Shown piece after piece: positions 9,455-18,867 of a stretch of 64,000 nucleotides of DNA. Position 1 is the stretch's first letter; each line of letters begins with the position of its first letter. Origin of the DNA: Bacteroidota bacterium (GTDB taxonomy: Bacteria; Bacteroidota; Bacteroidia; Chitinophagales; Chitinophagaceae); contig JAEWHC010000009.1 in assembly GCA_023387985.1 (NCBI GenBank), positions 744,001-808,000 of the forward strand, read 5' to 3'. The translations under genes were made by a program, and so were the position numbers. The notes beneath the pieces were generated by a model. It was given only the letters and a program-made list of their open reading frames with translations, was not told the origin of the DNA and did no database searches.

Positions 9455-10348
9455 TTATTTTTTTAGCAAGCCCGGACTAACACGGAAATCTTTGCTTCCT
9501 GCCTCGTATTGGTAAAAGCCTTCACCAGATTTCACACCGAGCTTTCCGGCAGCAACCATATTCACCAGCAACGGGCAGGGTGCATATTTGGGTTGTTGAA
9601 ATCCATCATGCAGAACGCGAAGAATAGCCAGGCATACATCAAGACCAATAAAATCAGCGAGCTGAAAAGGCCCCATGGGATGCGCCATGCCGAGTTTCAT
9701 TACCGTGTCAATTTCCTCCACACCAGCCACGCCTTCAAACAGGGTAAAAATGGCTTCATTGATCATGGGCATCAATATGCGGTTGGCCACAAACCCGGGG
9801 TAATCGTTAACCACAGCAGGTGTTTTTCCGAGATCTTTGCTCAGCTGAACGATCTTTTCTGTAACGGCATTATCTGTTGCATAGCCATTAATGACCTCCA
9901 CAAGCTTCATTACCGGTACAGGATTCATAAAATGCATGCCGATCACTTGCTGAGGCCGGCGGGTTGCGGCACCAATCCGCGTGATGGAAATAGAGGATGT
10001 ATTTGAAGCAAGGATGGCCGCTTGCGGGGCAAAATTGTCCAGGTCCTTGAAAATCCGGAGTTTAAGATCCACGTTTTCGGTTGCAGCCTCCACCACAAGC
10101 TCGGCATCTCTTACCGCTTCCTGCACAGAGGTAAACGTGGTGATATTTGACAGACTCTGCTGTTTCTGCGCTTCGCTAATCAGTTCTTTTGCCACCTGCC
10201 TGTCGAAGTTTTTAGAAATGGTGGCTATTGCTTTCTGCAATGCTTCTTCACTAATGTCGGCCAGTCTTACAGTGAATCCATGTTGAGCAAAAACATGGGC
10301 GATGCCGTTTCCCATAGTTCCGGCTCCAATTACGGTTATGTTTTTCAT
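9455..10348 (-). CDS. 3-hydroxybutyryl/3-hydroxyacyl-CoA dehydrogenase
   Basis: NAD-dependent oxidation of L-3-hydroxyacyl-CoA, or the reverse reduction. The N-terminal Rossmann motif is GAGTMGNGIAHVFAQHGF, the catalytic-His segment reads IGMHFMNPVPVMKLVEVI, and NDYPGFVANRILMPMINEA opens the C-terminal dimerisation domain. At 297 residues it is the stand-alone Hbd/PaaH type, not the FadB fusion. No other beta-oxidation gene is adjacent, although a glutaryl-CoA dehydrogenase-like gene lies at 31.3-32.5 kb. The chain-length preference is unknown. Confidence 0.93.
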   Translation of the reverse strand: MKNITVIGAGTMGNGIAHVFAQHGFTVRLADISEEALQKAIATISKNFDRQVAKELISEAQKQQSLSNITTFTSVQEAVRDAELVVEAATENVDLKLRIFKDLDNFAPQAAILASNTSSISITRIGAATRRPQQVIGMHFMNPVPVMKLVEVINGYATDNAVTEKIVQLSKDLGKTPAVVNDYPGFVANRILMPMINEAIFTLFEGVAGVEEIDTVMKLGMAHPMGPFQLADFIGLDVCLAILRVLHDGFQQPKYAPCPLLVNMVAAGKLGVKSGEGFYQYEAGSKDFRVSPGLLKK

Positions 10349-10522
10349 AGCTCCTGCAGAATTTTAAAGGTGTAAAGTTAAGGTGTTGGTGCAACAGGAA
10401 AGCTACGGGCTTGAGACATTACGCTAAACGTTGAAATGGATTGGTTGGAGAATACCGCGCACCATTCGACGAATTTTTTGCAATTTTTTTTTAGGCCGCG
10501 AATGCGGATTTGTTTTCAGCGT

Positions 10523-12328
10523 TTAGCCATAGCTATCCATAATTTTTTCCAGATTCAGGCTGCGTGTTGATGCGTCGAAAATTTCACGGTAAACGCCGTT
10601 TTGATCAAACAATGAACTGTGATTGCCGCTTTCCACCAGCTTTCCGGTTTGCAAAACAAAGATCTCATCAGCATCCACAATCTGCGAAATGGAATGGGAA
10701 ATGATAACGACGGTTCGGTTTTGCTTGATGGCGTCGAGAGAGATCTTTATCTGCTCGGCTGCAATGGCATCGAGGCTTGCGGTTGGTTCGTCCAGGAAAA
10801 TTATGGGTGGGTCTTTCAGAAACAAGCGGGCAATGGCAATCCGCTGCTTCTGTCCTCCCGAAAGATTGGTGGCATCGCTTTCATATTGCATGGGCAGTTG
10901 CATAATCTGTTCGTGCAGGAAGGCTTTTTTGGCCGCTTCAATTACTGCTTCCCGGGTCGCGTCAAGATCACCATACCGGATATTTTCTTCAATGCTTCCC
11001 CGGAAAATATGATTACTCTGCAATACCAGGCCGATGTTTTTCCGGTATGCATGGGTATTGTATTCTATAATGTCGGTTCCGTCGAGCCGGATGAATCCCC
11101 TATCGGGTGCATAATACTTGCAAAGCAGATTGATGAGCGTTGATTTGCCCGCGCCACTCAGTCCAACGATTGCAGTGGTACGGCCCGGTACGATCTTGAG
11201 GGAAACGTCCTCAATTGCCTTTACGCCATTGGGATAGGTGAAGCTTACCTGTTGCAGTTCAAAATTGCCCTGAACTTTTGCGGGTTTAAAGTCGCCGGAT
11301 TGTTCTGTTTCTTCATCGGCGTTCAGAATATCGAAATAAGTTTCTGCAAAAATGATGGCATCATTCACCTCATCATAAATACGATGCAATTGGCGGATGG
11401 GTGATGAAATGTTATTAAAGAGCATGATGTGCAGCATGATGGCGCCGATGGTGATCTGCCCTTGCAGGACAAGAAAAACGGTGATGATGATGATGAGGAC
11501 CACGCCCACCTGTTCAACAAAGGTTTTTATGGAATCGTAAATATAGTTGGTGCGGCGCGTGAACAGTTGATTTTCGAGCAGCGCACGCTGAATGCCATAT
11601 TGTTTTATGCTTTCATAGGTTTCGCGCACAAAGCTCTTGATCACCATAATGGAATTGATGATGTTCAGAATGCCGTTGGTTTTGTTTTCCCGCTGGCGGC
11701 GCAACTGCCGGCGGATGCCCTGCAGTTTTTGCGCCTGGCGGTAGCTGACGAAAAAATAAACGGGCAACACAGCGGTCGCCACTAAGCCCACGTATACATT
11801 GGCCGCATACATTACAATCAGGGCGAGTATGGAATTGGCAAGCAATGGAAGTATATCAATAAAGAAATTCTGCACAAGCCGGGTGAGGCTTGCCACCCCC
11901 TGATCGATACGGGTTTGCAGGGTTCCCGATTCATGGTCCGAATCAGTATAAAATGCCAGACGATATGTGAGTATCTTGTCAATAGCGGCCTGAGCGAGGT
12001 CGGCGCTTATATTGATTCGGATTTTTTCGCCATAGTATTTCTGCCCGAAGTGAATGAATATATTCAGGATCTCCTTGCCAAACATGATCGCCGAAATGAT
12101 GAGTATCACCCTTGTTCCCTGTTCAAAGGGATCGGGTAGGCGCATCAGCTTCTCCACTTCATCAACCGCGTATTTAAGTACAAGGGGGTTGACCTGCGCG
12201 GTAATTGCCCCTATGAAGGTGAGGAATAATGTGGTCCAGATCATCACCCGGTAAGGACGGGTAAAAGGAATGAGCTGCCGGAAAACATCAATAAAATTGT
12301 ACTTTTTATTCTTTTTGGAGATAGCCAT
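10523..12328 (-). CDS. ABC exporter, fused permease and ATPase
   Basis: A 601-residue half-transporter that should work as a homodimer or heterodimer. Residues 1-330 hold six membrane segments of the type 1 exporter fold. Residues 350-600 hold the ATPase: Walker A GLSGAGKST, signature LSGGQKQRIAIARLF, Walker B IIFLDEPTASLD and the H-loop IISHS. It resembles MsbA-type or multidrug exporters, but nothing here identifies the cargo. Its stop codon lies inside one arm of an imperfect inverted repeat (10423-10436 and 10513-10527) of unknown meaning. Confidence 0.9.
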   Translation of the reverse strand: MAISKKNKKYNFIDVFRQLIPFTRPYRVMIWTTLFLTFIGAITAQVNPLVLKYAVDEVEKLMRLPDPFEQGTRVILIISAIMFGKEILNIFIHFGQKYYGEKIRINISADLAQAAIDKILTYRLAFYTDSDHESGTLQTRIDQGVASLTRLVQNFFIDILPLLANSILALIVMYAANVYVGLVATAVLPVYFFVSYRQAQKLQGIRRQLRRQRENKTNGILNIINSIMVIKSFVRETYESIKQYGIQRALLENQLFTRRTNYIYDSIKTFVEQVGVVLIIIITVFLVLQGQITIGAIMLHIMLFNNISSPIRQLHRIYDEVNDAIIFAETYFDILNADEETEQSGDFKPAKVQGNFELQQVSFTYPNGVKAIEDVSLKIVPGRTTAIVGLSGAGKSTLINLLCKYYAPDRGFIRLDGTDIIEYNTHAYRKNIGLVLQSNHIFRGSIEENIRYGDLDATREAVIEAAKKAFLHEQIMQLPMQYESDATNLSGGQKQRIAIARLFLKDPPIIFLDEPTASLDAIAAEQIKISLDAIKQNRTVVIISHSISQIVDADEIFVLQTGKLVESGNHSSLFDQNGVYREIFDASTRSLNLEKIMDSYG

Positions 12329-12441
12329 GGAACCGGCAATTTACTGACCACCAGTTAATTTGAAACCATTCCCTAAGACGGGCAGCGAAAATTAAGGAAA
12401 TTTGAGGATGACCGGCCAGCAGGAAAATCAATCCGGATAAT

Positions 12442-12470
12442 AAAAATGGCCGCCCTTTTGGGCAGCCATT
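12442..12470 (-). terminator. Rho-independent terminator after eno
   Basis: Read on the minus strand, AATGGC-T-GCCC, loop AAAA, GGGC-G-GCCATT is an almost perfect 11-bp hairpin ending in a T-rich run, about 20 bases after the enolase stop. Confidence 0.8.
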
Positions 12471-12490
12471 CCAGGCATTGATCTCCAAGA

Positions 12491-13780
12491 TCATTTGCCA
12501 AATTTCAGTTTCTTGCCGGGATAGAGCGCACTTTCACCCAGTATTTCCTCAATGCGGATAAGCTGATTGTATTTTGCCACCCGGTCGGTACGGCTTGCAG
12601 AACCCGTTTTGATCTGGCCACAATTCAAAGCCACTGCCAGGTCGGCAATGGTGGTATCTTCAGTTTCTCCGCTGCGGTGGCTCATAATGGTATTGTAACC
12701 CGCAAACTGCGCCATGGTAACCGCGTTGATGGTTTCGGTAAGGGTTCCGATCTGGTTTACTTTTACCAGTAAGCCATTGGCAATATTTTTTTCAATGCCG
12801 GTGCTGAGGCGTTGTACATTGGTAACAAAAAGATCGTCGCCTACCAACTGGCACTTGCTGCCAATTACATCGGTAAGGGCCTTCCAGCCATCCCAGTCAT
12901 CTTCAGCCATGCCATCTTCAATACTTACAATCGGATAATCGGTTACCCATTTTTCCCAAAACTTCACCAGTTCTTCACTGCTCATTTCTTTTCCACTGCT
13001 TTTGTGGAATACATACTTTTTCTTATTGCCATCCCAGAGTTCGCTGTTGGCCGCATCCATTGCAATGGATATCTGCGATCCGGCTTTATAACCAGCAGCA
13101 TTTATGGCTTCGAGTACGGTTTCAATGGCCTCCTCATTGCTTTGGATATTGGGAGCAAATCCACCTTCATCGCCAACGTTTGTGCTGTAACCTTTTTTCT
13201 TCAGCGTGGTTTTCAGCGCATGGAAAACCTCAACGCCCCAGCGCAGTCCTTCGCTAAAAGTGGTGGCGCCAACCGGCATGATCATAAATTCCTGGAAATC
13301 GATTTTGTTGTCGGCATGGGCACCCCCATTCAAAATGTTCATCATGGGTACGGGCATGGTGCGGGCATTGGTACCACCTACATATCGGAATAAAGGAATA
13401 TCGAGTTCAGTAGCCGCTGCTTTTGCTACAGCCATACTCACTGCCAGCAAAGCGTTTGCTCCCAGTTTCTCTTTATTGGGGGTACCATCCAGTTCCAGCA
13501 GCAAGGCATCAATTCCAGTTTGGTCGGTTACATCCTGGCCCATTAATTCCAGGGCGATAATATCGTTCACATTGGCAACGGCTTTGGTAACGCCTCTGCC
13601 CAGATAGTTCTGCTTATCGTTATCGCGCAACTCTACCGCTTCGTGTACACCCGTGCTTGCTCCGCTCGGAACTGCCGCACGTCCTAAAGCGCCTGTATCG
13701 GTATAAACATCCACTTCCACGGTTGGGTTTCCCCGGCTGTCCAGTATCTGGCGCGCTGTAATGTCTGAAATCAAAGGCAT
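12491..13780 (-). CDS. eno: Enolase
   Basis: Interconverts 2-phosphoglycerate and phosphoenolpyruvate in glycolysis. The 429-residue protein is full length. It shows SGASTGVHEAVELRD near the N-terminus, the Mg-binding and catalytic segments GGAHADNKIDFQEFMI, DEGGFAPN and GDDLFVTN, and the signature region MSHRSGETEDTTIADLAV followed by TGSASRTDR. It is transcribed alone, divergently from purL across a 241-base gap. Upstream on the minus strand, TTGG and GAATTTTG 19 bases apart are a possible Bacteroidota promoter with one mismatch. Confidence 0.98.
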   Translation of the reverse strand: MPLISDITARQILDSRGNPTVEVDVYTDTGALGRAAVPSGASTGVHEAVELRDNDKQNYLGRGVTKAVANVNDIIALELMGQDVTDQTGIDALLLELDGTPNKEKLGANALLAVSMAVAKAAATELDIPLFRYVGGTNARTMPVPMMNILNGGAHADNKIDFQEFMIMPVGATTFSEGLRWGVEVFHALKTTLKKKGYSTNVGDEGGFAPNIQSNEEAIETVLEAINAAGYKAGSQISIAMDAANSELWDGNKKKYVFHKSSGKEMSSEELVKFWEKWVTDYPIVSIEDGMAEDDWDGWKALTDVIGSKCQLVGDDLFVTNVQRLSTGIEKNIANGLLVKVNQIGTLTETINAVTMAQFAGYNTIMSHRSGETEDTTIADLAVALNCGQIKTGSASRTDRVAKYNQLIRIEEILGESALYPGKKLKFGK

Positions 13781-13957
13781 AAACTTAAATTTTATTGTTA
13801 ATTAGCTATTTCAAAAACTTTCCGCAAAATTCCATCTAATTCGCCATAATGCCAACGGAATTTCCCATATTAATATCCTATTAATTTTAAATGTATTTGA
13901 AAAATCCTTTCCTTCAATGCGCTTAGCGATCAGCCCACGCCGATGGCAGGCAGACCT

Positions 13958-13965
13958 TATCTTTG
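13958..13965 (+). promoter_or_regulatory. Bacteroidota -7 box before purL
   Basis: TATCTTTG, followed by C, matches the TAnnTTTG -7 consensus of the Bacteroidota primary sigma factor. It lies 56 bases upstream of the purL ATG in the eno/purL divergent gap. No clear -33 TTTG element is at the expected spacing. No purine riboswitch or operator was recognised in this gap. Confidence 0.55.
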
Positions 13966-14021
13966 CAACCGGCAAACCGTTTTGCCGTTCATGAAAAGAT
14001 CAAATAAAATCAAATAATTCC

Positions 14022-16253
14022 ATGCAGATACATCAAGCAACCTTAGACCAACTCCGCCTCACCACCGAGGAATACGAAATGATAGTGGAAAAATTGGGCA
14101 GGGAGCCGAATTTCAATGAACTCTGTGCATTCAGCGGCATGTGGAGCGAGCATTGCAGTTATAAAAACAGCATCAAATTGTTGAAAACACTTCCCCGCGA
14201 TGGTGAAAAAATGCTGGTGGCGGCAGGCGAAGAAAATGCCGGCCTTATGGATCTTGGTGATGGTTACGGTGTGGTTTTCAAAATTGAAAGCCATAATCAC
14301 CCGAGTGCCATCGAACCTTTCCAGGGTTCGGCAACAGGCGTTGGAGGCATTCACCGCGACATTTTTACCATGGGCGCACGTCCCATCGCCGCGCTGAACA
14401 GTCTGCGTTTTGGCGAATTGCACCACCGCAAGACCCAATGGCTCCTCGGGGGCGTAACCCATGGGATTGGCCACTACGGCAACTGCTTTGGTGTACCCAC
14501 TGTTGGCGGAGAAATTTATTTTGAAGATAAATACCACACCAATCCATTGGTAAATGCCATGAGCGTGGGCATTGTAAAAGCGCATGAAACCATCAGCGCC
14601 ACTGCAAAAGGCGTAGGCAACCCGGTATTTTTCGTTGGGAGTGCTACAGGCAAAGATGGAATTGGAGGTGCGAGTTTTGCAAGCGCCGACATTACCGAAG
14701 AAAGTGCACAGGATCTGCCTGCAGTGCAGGTGGGTGACCCTTTCCAGGAAAAAAAATTGCTTGAAGCCTGTCTTGAAGTCATCCAGACGGGGGCGGTGGT
14801 AGGCATGCAGGATATGGGTGCTGCCGGTATTATTTGTTCAACCGCGGAAATGAGCGCCAAAGGCGAGGTCGGTATGCGCATAGACATCGATAAAGTACCT
14901 ACCCGTCAGCAAGGAATGAAAACATGGGAACTGCTGCTGAGTGAAAGCCAGGAGCGGATGCTGATGGTGGTGCAGGCTGGCAGGGAGAAAGAAGTGCTGG
15001 ATATTTTTGAAAAATGGGATCTGCCCTGCAGCAATATCGGCGAAGTAACGGATGATGGGTTGCTGAAGTTTTATATGAATGGCGAACTCGATGCCGAAAT
15101 ACCGGCACATGAACTCGTGCTGGGAGGCGGCGCTCCGCAATACACCCGGGAATACAAAGAGCCAGCTTATTTTGAAAAAATAAAGGCATTCGATCCCCGT
15201 GAGATCCGCGAACCCCAAGACCTGAAAGCGATTGCCGAAAAGCTCATCAACATTCCCAACATTGCCAGCAAGCGTGCGGTTTATGTGCAATACGACAGCA
15301 TGGTAGGCGCCAACAATACCAATACCAACGCGCCAAGTGATGCGGCTGTGGTGCTGGCCAAACCCAGTGAAAAATTGCTGGCCATTACTACCGATTGCAA
15401 CAGCCGGTACGTATTTGCAGATCCCTATAAAGGTGCAATGATCGCGGTAGCAGAAGCAGCCCGCAATATTGTATGCAGCGGAGGTCAACCATTGGGCGTA
15501 ACCAACTGCCTGAATTTCGGAAATCCTTACGATCCGGAGGTTTATTACCAGTTTGTGAAATCGGTGGAGGGGATGGGCGAAGCCTGCCGCAAATTCAATA
15601 CTCCGGTAACCGGTGGCAACGTAAGCTTTTACAACCAAAACCCTGATGGTCCGGTTTATCCCACACCAACGATCGGCATGGTTGGTGTGCTGGAAAACAT
15701 TGAAGATAAAATGACCTTGTTCTTCAAAAATGCGGGCGATGTTATTTACCTGGTCGGAAGATCTTCAAATGACATCAATAGCAGCGAATACCTGCATAAA
15801 ATTCATAACGTGGAATTTAGTCCTGCACCGGAATTTGATCTTGATGAAGCATTGCAACTGCATGAACAAATCCTTGACGTGATCAGCAAAAAATTGATTG
15901 AAAGTGCACACGATATCAGCGAGGGCGGATTGTTCACGGCGCTGTGTGAAAGTGGATTTTGGAAGGATCTCGGTTTTGATCTTAGCTTTACGGAGGGGAT
16001 CCGGAAAGATGCTTTTTTGTTTGGCGAAGCCCAAAACAGGGTAGTGGTTTCAGTGAAGCCCGAAAACGCAACGGCATTTGAAGAAGGCCTAAAGGGACAG
16101 CATTTTGAAAAACTCGGTACGGTTACAAGTGGTGAGGTAACAGTTGGCGATGAAGATTGGGGAAATATTTCCACCTGGAAAAATGCTTACGATACTTCAA
16201 TTGAACTTTTGCTTTCCGGCCACGAGGGGGAGCATGCGCTTTCGGCTATATAA
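14022..16253 (+). CDS. purL: PurL, FGAM synthase subunit II (short form)
   Basis: Phosphoribosylformylglycinamidine synthase, step four of purine synthesis. At 743 residues it is the small PurL, which needs separate PurS and PurQ subunits; neither is in the window. Motifs are GMWSEHCSYKNS near residue 39, the substrate/ATP segment KIESHNHPSAIEPFQG, GGASFASADI and the second-half DCNSRYVFADPY and TGGNVSFYNQ. It stands alone, divergent from eno and followed by a 185-base AT-rich gap in which I saw no convincing terminator. Confidence 0.97.
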   Translation: MQIHQATLDQLRLTTEEYEMIVEKLGREPNFNELCAFSGMWSEHCSYKNSIKLLKTLPRDGEKMLVAAGEENAGLMDLGDGYGVVFKIESHNHPSAIEPFQGSATGVGGIHRDIFTMGARPIAALNSLRFGELHHRKTQWLLGGVTHGIGHYGNCFGVPTVGGEIYFEDKYHTNPLVNAMSVGIVKAHETISATAKGVGNPVFFVGSATGKDGIGGASFASADITEESAQDLPAVQVGDPFQEKKLLEACLEVIQTGAVVGMQDMGAAGIICSTAEMSAKGEVGMRIDIDKVPTRQQGMKTWELLLSESQERMLMVVQAGREKEVLDIFEKWDLPCSNIGEVTDDGLLKFYMNGELDAEIPAHELVLGGGAPQYTREYKEPAYFEKIKAFDPREIREPQDLKAIAEKLINIPNIASKRAVYVQYDSMVGANNTNTNAPSDAAVVLAKPSEKLLAITTDCNSRYVFADPYKGAMIAVAEAARNIVCSGGQPLGVTNCLNFGNPYDPEVYYQFVKSVEGMGEACRKFNTPVTGGNVSFYNQNPDGPVYPTPTIGMVGVLENIEDKMTLFFKNAGDVIYLVGRSSNDINSSEYLHKIHNVEFSPAPEFDLDEALQLHEQILDVISKKLIESAHDISEGGLFTALCESGFWKDLGFDLSFTEGIRKDAFLFGEAQNRVVVSVKPENATAFEEGLKGQHFEKLGTVTSGEVTVGDEDWGNISTWKNAYDTSIELLLSGHEGEHALSAI

Positions 16254-16438
16254 CCGGTTATTGAAATAATGCGTTTTCCTCATCGCAGAACCTGAAAGTG
16301 AAGAAGAATTCATTATTTATTTTGAAGAAAAAAGAAATGATATTATTTCAGCTTAAAATAAGAATTTCCCTGAATTGCCGGCTTTTTTTGTATTCTTTTT
16401 AATCTGGATTTTTACGTAATTAAAAATAATTAAATCCT

Positions 16439-17446
16439 ATGATCCCTCCATCTCAAATAATATTGACCGGAGCTGCGGGCTTTATTGGCAGCGTTATGCT
16501 ACAAAAGCTGAATGAAGAAGGTTTTGAAAACATAGTGATTGTAGATGATTTTTCCAGGGAGGATAAAAGACCGAACTGGGAACAAAAAAAAATTTCGAAA
16601 AAAATTGACCGGGCAGTTTTGGCGAATGAGCTGAGCGGCTTAAATCCAGCTTGCGTTATTCATCTTGGTGCCCGCACGGATACGACGGAATTTGATTACT
16701 CGGTGCATCAGAAACTCAATGTGGAATACAGTGAAATGCTTTGGAAATATTGCGCTGAAAAACAGCTCCCGTTAATTTATGCTTCATCCGCTGCCACTTA
16801 TGGGGATGGCAGTATGGGATATGTTGACAACCACGAATTGCCTTTTGAACTCGAGCCACTAAATCCCTATGGAAGGAGCAAGAATGAATTTGATAAATGG
16901 GCATTGAAACAATGGGCCGGTTGCCATTCAAAAAACATGGAAAAATGCCCGCCTGCATGGGCTGGATTAAAATTCTTTAATGTGTATGGGCCGAATGAAT
17001 ATCATAAAGGACGCATGGCCTCTGTGATCTTTCACGCGTTTCACCAGATCAGAAATAGCGGGAAGGTAAAATTATTCCGGAGCCACAAGGATGGTTTTGA
17101 GGACGGCAAACAAATGCGTGATTTTATTTATGTAAATGATATTGCGGACGTGATTTTCTGGATGATGTACAACATGCAAAATCCGGAATGGAATAATGGA
17201 TTATATAATCTGGGTACCGGAAAAGCGCGCACGTTTTTAGACCTCGCAAAAGCCACATTTGCCGGGATGGAACTTGAGCCCAATATCGAATTCATCGACA
17301 TGCCTGAAGATATCCGCGATAAATACCAATATTTTACTGAAGCGAATATGAAAAAACTTCGTGATGCGGGATATACCCATCCGTTTTTTTCGTTGGAAGG
17401 TGGGGTGAGGGATTATGTGCAAAATTATTTACGCTCAAGTGGATAG
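16439..17446 (+). CDS. hldD: HldD/RfaD, ADP-L-glycero-D-manno-heptose 6-epimerase
   Basis: Epimerises ADP-D,D-heptose to ADP-L,D-heptose for the lipopolysaccharide inner core. This 335-residue extended SDR has an N-terminal LTGAAGFIGSV Rossmann motif, YASSAATYGDGS, the catalytic pair in NPYGRSKNEFD (Tyr-x3-Lys) and the HldD-like KFFNVYGPNEYHKGRMASVIFH. No other heptose gene is nearby. Its last 33 codons, from NMKKLRDAG onward, are found again as a detached fragment at 19380-19484, so this 3' end was once part of a duplication. Confidence 0.95.
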   Translation: MIPPSQIILTGAAGFIGSVMLQKLNEEGFENIVIVDDFSREDKRPNWEQKKISKKIDRAVLANELSGLNPACVIHLGARTDTTEFDYSVHQKLNVEYSEMLWKYCAEKQLPLIYASSAATYGDGSMGYVDNHELPFELEPLNPYGRSKNEFDKWALKQWAGCHSKNMEKCPPAWAGLKFFNVYGPNEYHKGRMASVIFHAFHQIRNSGKVKLFRSHKDGFEDGKQMRDFIYVNDIADVIFWMMYNMQNPEWNNGLYNLGTGKARTFLDLAKATFAGMELEPNIEFIDMPEDIRDKYQYFTEANMKKLRDAGYTHPFFSLEGGVRDYVQNYLRSSG

Positions 17447-17505
17447 AAGTGAATGCTTGTGCTTACCCAAGAATTGAAAGGCCGCAAGATAAGTTTGGCT
17501 GAATG

Positions 17506-17522
17506 TATATATATATATATAT
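17506..17522. repeat. (TA)8 dinucleotide tract before six-Cys gene 1
   Basis: Eight TA units plus one T, 44 bases upstream of the ATG at 17567. A longer tract of the same type (20405-20432) precedes the paralogous gene. Both are followed by TTGC and, close to the ATG, by ATTAAA and CTGTTG, so they belong to a duplicated upstream region. Confidence 0.9.
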
Positions 17523-17566
17523 TGCCATTATAACCGACTTTGGTTTCAATAATTAAACGCTGTTGT

Positions 17567-17911
17567 ATGAAAAAACTTTTCTTTTTATGCTTTGCCTTTT
17601 TTTTGTTTATCCCAAACATTTTTGCCTCCAACCCCCCCGCAACCGGAGTGCCTGAAGAAATGATCAGGCTTGCTACACTTCAAATGCCCACCCTCGACAA
17701 CACCTGGTTTTCATGCTCAGAAACTGTTGCTGCTCAGGCTAGTGCTAATTTTGTTGATTGTGACACCGGTGAAACCTACACAATAATCGCAAACGCTTCC
17801 TGCTCAAAGACACGCGACACCTGCTTTGAAGCTTATATGGCCGCCTGGCTTTGCGCGAATGGAAAGGCCCAGGATGCGGTAACCGAAGAGATGCCTGCTC
17901 CCTGTGATTGA
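17567..17911 (+). CDS. Small secreted six-cysteine protein 1
   Basis: A 114-residue protein of unknown function. Residues 1-20 form a classic signal peptide (MKK, a Phe/Leu-rich core, then IFAS), so it should be exported. The mature part carries six cysteines and ends with EAYMAAWLCA, a GKAQDAVTEEM stretch and a PAPC terminus. This end is almost identical in the paralogue at 20498-20799, which also keeps all six cysteines; three disulfides are possible. I chose the ATG at 17567 because upstream codons would spoil the signal peptide. It is followed 56 bases later by a GLPGLI-like gene, as is the paralogue, so the two products may act together. I recognise no family. Confidence 0.75.
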   Translation: MKKLFFLCFAFFLFIPNIFASNPPATGVPEEMIRLATLQMPTLDNTWFSCSETVAAQASANFVDCDTGETYTIIANASCSKTRDTCFEAYMAAWLCANGKAQDAVTEEMPAPCD

Positions 17912-17967
17912 TTTTGCCATTTGCTTTTTTTGTATTACTGATCTGTAAACAAAGATTAAATGTTTCT

Positions 17968-18633
17968 ATGAAAAGAATATTGTCTTTTTGGCTTGGCCTT
18001 TTCTTTTCGACTGTTGCGCTTGCGCAGGGCATTGAAGCCACTTATGAGGTAACAACGGTAAGGTGGGCTGGCGAACCACATGAAGAAGTATTCGAATATT
18101 CCTGGAAGGTGTATTACAAGGGAAACAAAGTAGCCTCTTATTTTATCCCAAAATATGTTGACAAATATCCGGACGGGCATGTGAGAAAGCAGATACAGCC
18201 ACACCATTCCCTCACAACGCAATTGCCCACTGCGGAGAAACTGGATTACGAGGTTTTTCATCTGGACAGCATGGTGCGTTGGAACATTACCAGTGGCCCG
18301 TTCACCAATGATCAGGATCCATGTGCGGGTCAGAAAGATGCCCGAAAAATTAGCAAAGAATCTGCCAGGTTTTGGACTTTTTATGACGAAACCAAAAATG
18401 TAGAAGGCCTGAATTGCCAGCGGGCATCCGCTAAATTTTGGGATGGCTGGTTCGCCACCGATATTGAGGTGGGAGGCTCTACTTATGGATTGTACACGGT
18501 GCCATTTTTGTTGGTGGAGGGTACGCAGCATGGCACCAATAAATCATTCAGGCTTTTGTCGGTTGACCTCAATGCACAAATCGACGATTCAGTGTTTTGG
18601 CCCGTATGCTTTCAAGAACGGTTTAACTTGTAA
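17968..18633 (+). CDS. GLPGLI-like secreted protein, copy A
   Basis: A 221-residue protein with a signal peptide cut after about residue 18 (ALAQ). The body resembles the GLPGLI family (TIGR01200/Porph_ging): an early IEATYEV strand, then DETKNVEGLNCQRA, WFATDIEV, and VPFLLVEGTQ where the family has GLPGLI-x-E. It ends IDDSVFWP and FQERF. Function is unknown in this family, whose members commonly neighbour TonB-receptor-like barrels, as here. The defining GLPGLI string is absent, so the assignment rests on the order of the motifs. I chose the ATG at 17968 for the signal peptide. Copies C (intact), B and D (broken) lie downstream. Confidence 0.7.
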   Translation: MKRILSFWLGLFFSTVALAQGIEATYEVTTVRWAGEPHEEVFEYSWKVYYKGNKVASYFIPKYVDKYPDGHVRKQIQPHHSLTTQLPTAEKLDYEVFHLDSMVRWNITSGPFTNDQDPCAGQKDARKISKESARFWTFYDETKNVEGLNCQRASAKFWDGWFATDIEVGGSTYGLYTVPFLLVEGTQHGTNKSFRLLSVDLNAQIDDSVFWPVCFQERFNL

Positions 18634-18697
18634 TCCGGGATTAAGATCAAATCTTGGATAAATAGCCTTGACTTTCTTATGCGCCTGATTTTCACCT

Positions 18698-18715
18698 CGG
18701 TGGATTTATCCACCG
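18698..18715. other. Perfect 7-bp hairpin in intergenic gap
   Basis: CGGTGGA, loop TTTA, TCCACCG. No T run follows on either strand, so it is not a standard terminator. It lies between GLPGLI copy A and the truncated outer-membrane gene; the rest of the 234-base gap shows nothing recognisable. Confidence 0.5.
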
Positions 18716-18867
18716 GATGCTGCGCATGTGGATTATAAATGCAAGGGTCGGTTTAAAATAAGGGTTCATACGGCTGTTTACAGTTGTTTTAATTTATCAA
18801 CCGTTCAATGCATTATTGCTTAAATTGAACATTGAATTGATTGGATTTGGGGAAACGATACTACATA

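Noticed and set aside
10423..10527. Imperfect inverted repeat GCTAAACGTTGAAA / TTTTCAGCGTTTAGC flanking 76 bases
   Set aside because: The arms match at 13 of 14 positions, but the second overlaps the ABC exporter stop, there is no target-site duplication and nothing mobile lies between; probably chance.
12306..12494. Short minus-strand frame between the ABC exporter and eno
   Set aside because: It contains the eno terminator hairpin and overlaps the starts and ends of neighbours; no protein-like features.
14838..15638. Minus-strand open frame of about 266 codons inside purL
   Set aside because: PurL motifs run continuously on the plus strand through this stretch; the antisense frame has no recognisable domain.
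18698..18715. CGGTGGA hairpin as a terminator
   Set aside because: No T run follows on either strand, so it is listed only as an unexplained hairpin.
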